Shown here in pieces: positions 57,245 to 64,000 of a stretch of 64,000 nucleotides of DNA. Every line of letters begins with the position of its first letter. The first letter of the stretch is position 1. The DNA is from Apostichopus japonicus (lineage: Eukaryota; Echinodermata; Holothuroidea; Aspidochirotida; Stichopodidae). A program made the translations under genes and the position numbers. The stretch is taken from contig NC_092579.1 of the NCBI RefSeq assembly GCF_037975245.1, positions 3,992,001 through 4,056,000 on the forward strand. The letters run 5' to 3'. The notes under the pieces are model-generated. The model was not told the DNA's origin. It ran no database searches and worked only from the letters and a program-made list of their open reading frames with translations.

Positions 57245-57787
57245 TAATTGTTTAAAACATTTTCATGTGGTATCTATTTTGTTAAGAATAATTTTTTAAT
57301 GATTGAATGAAATTCTTATCTCACAGTACCTGAGTCTTCCCTCTTAATCCCACTTACTCTGCCCCCATCCCCCCCCCCCCCCATCCCCACTTACAGCCAT
57401 ATTGAGATCTTGCCTATGAATAAGGCCTCTTTTCTTGTCATTGTTTTACTGTCTTTATCCATACAAAAGAATATTAATATATGGTAAACAAATTTCCTTG
57501 AAGGACATTTTGTGTGGAGGTTGCCTCTTTGCTTGACCTTTTTTTTTAAACCTTAAGTCTCCGTCGTGTAAGAGAAAAAGATGAGACTCGACTTAATATC
57601 TTATCAAATAACTGAATCTCATATTTTTGTAAGTTCTTGTATTGCCTTTGATTATTTTGGTTTTCCGCTTTAAATATGTCAAATTTTTAATCTCTTGGTC
57701 ATTGAGGGGGTTAATTCAATGATTAAATAACATTTTATTCCATGACTTCATGGTTTGTGACTTTTTTTTCCAAATCCAAGCTTAAAA

Positions 57788-58133
57788 CTTTCATCTTTAT
57801 TAGCAAATATAATATAATACATCATGGAATCTAATTATTTTTTATAAATTTTTATGGACCTTATATAAGCAGTCATCTAAAGTGAATGTCATAAGTCTGT
57901 TGTTTTAAACCACAGACGTTCCTTGTGTTTTGGAGATGACAGTGTAATAATGTCCAAGTGTCATCTTATTAGAAAATATAACTTAATACATCATGGATTT
58001 CTGATTTTCGTATTTTCACTTTTATGGACTTTGTACATATGCAATCATCTAAAGTGAATATCAAAAGTCTGTAGTTTTAATCCACAGAAGCTCCTTGTGT
58101 GTTAAATAAAGATGACAGTGTAATAATGTCCAA
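57788..58133. repeat. two-copy tandem duplication, about 172 bp
   Basis: ATCATCTAAAGTGAAT, GATGACAGTGTAATAATGTC and intervening phrases occur once in each half, with moderate divergence. Confidence 0.8.
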
Positions 58134-61100
58134 GAAGCGTCTGTCACTCTGTTTAATACTGAAATCTTGTGGTGATAACTTTATGTTAGCTGATTTATAT
58201 TGACATAGTCCTCTAGCATGTGATTTGGATGAACTTATGGTCACCGGATATGTCCTCCTTCCTGTCTCCTGTGTTATGTGACCCTCCAGATGAATTATCT
58301 AAATAGAAGATCAACAACTGTTAGATCAGACAATAAAGTGGAAATACTTTCTCAATATTCATGTGATCAACTAGCTAATCCAAATATGAGCACAGAACCA
58401 CAAATTGTCAATCGTAACCATCAACCCTTCAACCATATCTGAACTTACAAGGCATAAGGCATATTGTAATTTTGTTGAGTTGCATTTTGGGTACCCCATG
58501 GAAATAAACTTTGTTTGAAGAAAGGAATCCTTCAACTTAGATTACCACCCTTGGCCATAAACAACTTGTTCTTCTTTTGTCTAAAAAAATATTTCTAAAT
58601 CTAGCTCTATAATTTTTTTTAAATGTATCATGATATGTTATGGTAATAATGGTATGTTACCATATATGGTACAGTATATGACATATATGTTATGTACCAT
58701 TTTGAATTAGTTTATCCAAGATGGAGAAGGGGGCAGGAGGAGAGAGGGTTGGGAGGGGAGGGTAGAAGTTGTTATATGTCAGAATTTACAATAGAAATTA
58801 GCAGAATTCTTTTCTTAACTTTTATGAAATAACATTTATTAGAAAAGATATCTCAAATAAATATTTAAATCATAGATAGAATAAAACGTTAAAGGAATAT
58901 AAATGACTTTGGATATTAATGAAACAGATCTCTCGAGAGCAAAAACTCTCATTGCACATCAGTAGGTTTTGTGTGATTTAAATCTTACTCTAATATAATA
59001 TTTACAGAATACACATATATAGTATATGCTAATTTAATATAAATTAATGATTATATCTGTTTAAAACACATCTGCATATAAAGAGAAAGAAAATATTCTA
59101 CCATGAAAAATACTTAAATAGTTGATATATATTCTTCACTTTTTATATAAAAACAAAATGAAGTATATTATTTATTAATAAGCCTATGAATTAGTAAAAA
59201 ATAACACAGGGATTAAGATATGGTAATCTAAAAGTAAAACTTGTACTCGAAGATATATTTTGTCCTCGGACATTTCTGTAATGGTTTTATATTTTTCGTG
59301 GGCAGCAAGTTTTACCGTGACTCTTTTAGTAACCTCTCGTTTCATAGTTTTAAGGGATTAAGATGGGCAGAACAACTTAGGCAGATTGAAGTTGAAATAA
59401 TTTCATTAATACAAGGTCATATATTGAAAGTAAGAGGCATTTACTATAGAGAATAAGTACAAAGTTACCAATACAGTACTAATTTTAGTCAATGTATTGA
59501 ATTCTATTCTATGAGTGTCAAATGAGTAATTAAAGTTTGAAACTTGGTTTCACAATGCATTTGTCAAATAACATCACCATATTCCAGTTCACAAGCAAAT
59601 TTACCCAAATTAGTGTTTAGACATTATAAATGCATGTGAAGTATTTATTCCTTCTGAATTTTGAATAGGTGTAGGTAGTTTCTTATAGAAAGGCTACAGT
59701 AGGTTTACTACTTGCAGCATTAAAAATTTGATAGGCAAGGCTTCCACATCCTCATTAATGCAGGTGTTTTAGATTGGTCTGCAGTTTTCATGAATCCCTA
59801 GCAATTATTACTGGAATTGAAAATGGATGGACCATTTGCAAGATGTCCTGCAAGGTTTCCATCTGTCCCTGATTAGAATTAATCCCATGTAGAAAGCAAA
59901 CTGTAAAATTTCTAAAAATTTGGACTTCATTTACATTATTTGAAATCAAACTTGATTGATGAAGTTAATGGACTACGTTGCTACGGAAACTGTCAGATCA
60001 GATAGCATTGACGAAATATATGAACTGAAATAGGTGTCTTATTGTAACAGGTTAAAAATATACTTTCTACTGCAAGATTATTTTGCATGATATGTTTATT
60101 GAATGATTTTGGTCACTTTATTTGAGATATTTGTTTCCTACATTAGATTTAATTCTACAAGCTAACATTCCAAACCTGTACTTTCAAACTTTTGTCTTGC
60201 AGATCCCAGTTGTTCTTTCTGTAGGGCTAGCACTAAAACCATAAATTTGTAGGGATAAAAGCATTGCCCAATATCTATACTCCCTGGTGATTAATTTGAA
60301 TACTACTTACTGATTGCATAAATTTGATAAACATTTATTACAACTTACTTAAAATCTTCCATTTATTCTTCCATTTATAAATATTGTATCAAAAGTTTTT
60401 AAACAAATCACTGTGTGACAATGAGGAATGGTAAATGCTATTCCACTGGAAACATGTTCAATGATCAAACATGGCTTGTGACTCACAGCAACTCATGTTT
60501 TTGGGGTCATATCCCACAGTTTTAAAAGAGTTGTTCTAAACTTTCTAATTTCTGAAACACTATATTCAACACATTGATACAGAGGGCATCAATGTCAACT
60601 GTCAAGTTAACTTTACAAAAGCCTGACATATTTTCAAGAAAATAATATCAGATCAGCAAAGTGAGTCCATGTCAAACTCTAATCGACAAATAGTATAAAA
60701 TCAATAGTTTCTCGTCTTTTCTTCCAATAAAGGGACTGAAAAGTGAAGCCCGACCCCCCCTTTAAAAAAAAATCCAACAGTATCATTTGATGGTACCAAA
60801 CTTTAGGGCAGACTTTCTTGATTACATTTTATGACCAATCATGGAAAAATTCTGACCAAAAAAATTGTCACAAAAGGATGATTACCTAAGCGACTATAAA
60901 TTGCATAACTGTCAATACATACATGGGCATGCCAGGATGTGGTTAATAGTTTCTGAAATGTTACCACTTTGGCATATGTAGCCGATTTGATATTGTCCCC
61001 TCTACAGATCATCAGTATCGCTCCCAAATTATTTTATTAATTTTCCTATTTCGGCACTCCTCGATGGCCGGGGAATAATTACAAGAATGTCGAGAGTGTC

Positions 61101-61521
61101 TAGAAAAATACTTTTGAAGACTTGCAGCAAGTTTTTAGTCTGCCAATCATTTTGGGCCAAAAACCGATTACCTTTTAAGCACAACAGGAACCAAATATTT
61201 GACAGGGCAGTGTAACATGAATTGCAGAGTAGGAATTAAGAGAAAACACTTCAAGCAGTTACTCAAGCATTATACTTTGACTAAAAGGGCCTGACCTACA
61301 CCAGGGAGAGGTTTGCCAACAGTCTCTTCACAGCCAGCAATGATTTTGACGTGAAAAGGTGCCGTCACAGCTTGACCACCAACAAACATGGTTTCTAATT
61401 CTTCCTCTCCTCCCCCATTCAGTGAATCCATTGCAGAACATTTTGTCCCTTAACTGCCCTTCCCCTCCCCTTCCCACCAAGATATAACTCTTAATGTCAC
61501 AAATTACCCCATTTCTAAATA

Positions 61522-61729
61522 TCAGAGTGGACTGGGTTTTTCTTCCACTTCCCAGGGTGCGATTAGGTTCTGCTTCGGTTGTATAGGAACGCTGACAACG
61601 AGAGAGGTGGAGCGAGAATCGCTGACTTCCAGACTCGAATCTGACATCCTGCGAGGTGGGACGTCTATCGTTGCGACCGTCTTCTTGCCTCGGGTCCTGA
61701 AAGGTGAGACGGTTTGGAATGTTCCGATT
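61522..61729 (-). CDS. possible terminal exon of a minus-strand gene, unrecognised
   Basis: A strong acceptor (CGTTCCACTTCTTGCAG) opens a 68-codon frame ending in TGA. It contains KKTVATIDVPPRRMSDSSLE and QNLIAPWEVEEKPSPL, a polar C-terminal-tail look. A second frame in the same place stays open longer (to 61328) but is Arg/Gln-rich and less protein-like. No upstream exon with the needed phase was found inside the window, so the rest would lie to the right. Function unknown. Confidence 0.35.
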
Positions 61730-61754
61730 CTGCAAGAAGTGGAACGCAACAGGG

Positions 61755-61828
61755 GATCGTGAATAAACAGACAGTCGTGAATAAACATAGAGTCGTGAAT
61801 AAACATAGACGGTCGTGAATAAACATTA
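61755..61828. repeat. about 18-bp tandem repeat, 4 units
   Basis: GTCGTGAATAAACATAGA and variants repeat four times. It gives the short MFIHDSMFIHD-type open frame, which is therefore not taken as coding. Confidence 0.8.
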
Positions 61829-62462
61829 ACTCTTTTGTGCATCGATAGACAACACAAGTATTTGAAATATCAATATGAATCTACTGCCGTAGACTAATAC
61901 CTGATTTACTCCGGAAACAGGCCTGTGATTATAATGCAATGGCATATGCTCAGATTATCTTCATGGCTTGCAACATTTTAGCATATAGCTTCTTTTGAAT
62001 TCACAAAAATTGCTGTGAATTAAAAAAATATTCCTGTGATTGATGCAATCACTGTGGGAGACACTGATTTGATACTTACTAACTATTTCGATACAAAGGC
62101 CATTTAGTATTTGTCACAACATTGTATCGTTTGCCACTGCAAAATTTTGATTACAGATCTAAACAGAATAATTCCACTGTGAGTACAGCATTTGTGTGTT
62201 TGACACATCAACCTAGTTGTTTGCTGTATTTCGTGATAAGATCCTGCAAATTGAGGGGTTTGAAGTTTATTAAAAATCCAGTATAAATATATGAAAGTAC
62301 ATATTTATATATAGGATATGAGAAACAGATATGAGTTATAAGGCTAAAAATAGCATGTACTGTATGTACAAATAATAAATCAAAAGTTAATAAATGAATT
62401 TAACTAAGTTTTCTGGAACAACACCCTGAATAAATATGTCAGCCCTATAAACGAAAGAATTT

Positions 62463-62669
62463 TTAAAATGTACATGCAGTTTGAAATTTTGGCGTGATTT
62501 TCCAATTAATTTTAGTCTGTGTAAGAAGTGACTTCAGCTCGTTATGGAGTGGGTGTTTCTCGTCTCTATTAATTTTATGAGAAATCCTGTTAAAGTCTCT
62601 CATGGCTGAATTGTTTACTTGATTAATACGGGTGTTAACATCTGGGCTAAAAACACTGAAATCTATCAA
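62463..62669 (-). pseudogene. scrap of non-LTR retrotransposon reverse-transcriptase C terminus
   Basis: The frame reads NNSAMRDFNRISHKINRDEK followed by HPLHNELKSLL, which resembles the post-RT tail of LINE ORF2 proteins (HPL motif). No RT core or second ORF is nearby. Weak call by eye. Confidence 0.35.
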
Positions 62670-62879
62670 TATCTCAAAATATTCCTTTCATGAGAATGTG
62701 AAGACAAAGCTAATAAGACACTGTGTTCGAAAGAACAGCTGCAGCAGCTGGTTAATCCCCTGCAGCTAAGCTGAGTCAATATAAAACAATACTAGAGATT
62801 ATCTACACAGACCAGCAGTGCCTATATTGTGTGAACATGCACTGCTGCACGAAAGATTGGGTCCTACACATACAGCGCC

Positions 62880-62942
62880 TGGCTGCAAGATGCTTAAAGG
62901 GGGCTGGCTGCAGGATGTTGCAGCCCCCTTTTAGCATCCTAT
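62880..62942. repeat. imperfect inverted repeat (hairpin)
   Basis: AGATGCTTAAAGGGGGCTG (left) pairs with CAGCCCCCTTTTAGCATCCT (right), leaving a loop of about 13 bases. It could be a small MITE end pair or a transcribed hairpin; no flanking duplication was noticed. Confidence 0.7.
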
Positions 62943-63487
62943 TTCTGACATGTGTGCCTAAACTCTCGAATTTTTACTGTTCCTGACAAAGTATGTTAAT
63001 CGACAGAATAAGTAACGATCTCATTAAAATAAAGAATCATCTGAATATCATAATTATTCTCATTTGTGACAGTCAATACTGCTGTGTGTACTATGTCGCC
63101 TATTGTTATTCCTGAAACCGAATGAACGTACGATTGCTGTATCAAACAGAACGAAACCAGTGTCTCGTCTATTTGAGTGGCACATAAGATACACTCATAG
63201 AAATGCTCTCAAAGTAGAAAGAAACGATCAAAGTTATCTTTGAATAATTCATTTACTCAAGGAAATCATGAATATTTTCTCCCTTTTCGATGCCTGATGC
63301 AGTCAAGAGAATGGGATGTGCATTAAGCAATGATTATCACAGGCGACATGACTCACATGAAAATCTACTCAATTGCCTTTGCAAGTTGTAATAGCCAAGG
63401 GTAAATTTGAACCTGTGTATATATGTTTATAGAACAGAGTGTCTTAAGTGTGATAATTTATCTAGGGAATAATATGTCCCATTTCGC

Positions 63488-63757
63488 CAGGCGCGTAGCC
63501 AGGGGGGGGGGGAGGGGGCGTCTGTTCCCCCCTTGAGCATATTTTTTTTGTATGTTTTATGATATCGCTAGTAATTTCAAGCTAAGATGCAACTTACAAG
63601 GCCTGGGAAGTGCCATTTTCAGCAATCTGGGAAGCCTTTTCAGCCAAAATCCAACTCATAGTGGCGCTATGCTTAGATAGTTTTTGCAGAATCTACCGCT
63701 CTGATAGTTTGCCTACAGGTTCTCCCCTCCCTTGGCAAATTCCTGGCTACCCGCCCT
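63488..63757. mobile_element. decayed short hAT-type element
   Basis: Starts CAGGCGCGTAGCCAGGGG and ends CCTGGCTACCCGCCCT. Flanks CATTTCGC and CATTTTTG match only partly. It shares the GGAAGTGCCATTTTC and TGGCGCTATGCTTAGATAGT blocks with the other hAT elements here. Confidence 0.65.
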
Positions 63758-64000
63758 CATTTTTGCATCTATAGCAAAAATGGCCGAATAGTTGAACAAA
63801 TACAACAGTGTACAGCAGTTCTTTAAGACATACACATATAAAAGTATTTTCTAAACAGAAGTAATGCAGTAATTCAGAGCCATAAAAATTGCTAGACAAA
63901 TTATTTATTCACTGCCTTCTGATGTGAAACCTTGCGAATAGCTGTTATCACTCTTCTTTAAAAAGAAAGTGAGAATAAAAACAGAAGAAACATGAGCTTT

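Larger units (their letters stand above)
57147..61521. other. gene-poor DNA downstream of EEF2KMT
   Basis: AT-rich DNA with C and G homopolymers near 57,370 and 58,740 and a tandem duplication (57788-58133). A minus-strand AATAAA lies at 61033-61038. No gene was recognised. Confidence 0.5.
61830..63487. other. right-hand intergenic DNA
   Basis: Apart from the retroelement scrap and hairpin listed separately, nothing was recognised. Confidence 0.4.

Noticed and set aside
1-64000. CRISPR array, operon or prophage
   Set aside because: Tandem repeats here are satellites and minisatellites without unique spacers, and all recognised genes have spliceosomal introns.

Overview
The window is animal nuclear DNA, not microbial. 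Genes are split by GT-AG introns, intergenic DNA is AT-rich, and there are tRNA-derived SINEs, satellites, microsatellites and non-autonomous hAT transposons with intact 8-bp target duplications. Intron sizes, the CCDC137 and EEF2KMT homologues and the ZU5/UPA/death-fold gene point to a marine invertebrate deuterostome. An echinoderm is my best guess; this is inference and no species marker was seen.

Layout. 1-9.6 kb: no confident gene. A possible first exon with a palindromic X-box-like site lies at 1.6-1.8 kb, and three hAT insertions (one carrying a nested fourth type) lie at 3.7-7.1 kb. A frameshifted ghost of a death-fold exon lies at 9.66-9.77 kb. 10.4-37.7 kb, minus strand: one large gene reconstructed from 20 coding exons, all in phase, encoding 2,235 residues. 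In order it carries a six-bladed beta-propeller, a DED-like death fold, a roughly 700-residue coiled coil made of 14-residue repeats, a second DED-like fold, a ZU5-UPA-DED block, a UBA-like segment and a second ZU5-UPA-DED block. 37.9-43.4 kb: a TATA-type promoter for that gene, then repeats, including a hAT element nested in another hAT element (40.5-42.7 kb). 43.4-49.0 kb, plus strand: CCDC137 homologue, six coding exons, 265 residues. 51.7-56.7 kb, plus strand: EEF2KMT (FAM86) homologue, eight coding exons, 447 residues, with an acidic insert of about 110-125 residues. 57-64 kb: SINEs, duplications, a reverse-transcriptase scrap, a possible terminal exon of a minus-strand gene (61.5-61.7 kb), a hairpin and a decayed hAT copy.

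Biology. The large gene is the notable object. It looks like a signalling scaffold: a sensor-type propeller, an oligomerising coiled coil, and two copies of the ZU5-UPA-death-fold supramodule known from PIDD1, UNC5 and the FIIND of NLRP1/CARD8. The second ZU5-UPA-DED block matches the first exon for exon in order and phase, so it arose by internal duplication. The two plus-strand genes are housekeeping genes (an RNA/nucleolar-type protein and the eEF2-Lys methyltransferase) with no evident functional link to it. All gene models come from reading splice sites and frames by eye; no transcript or database was consulted.
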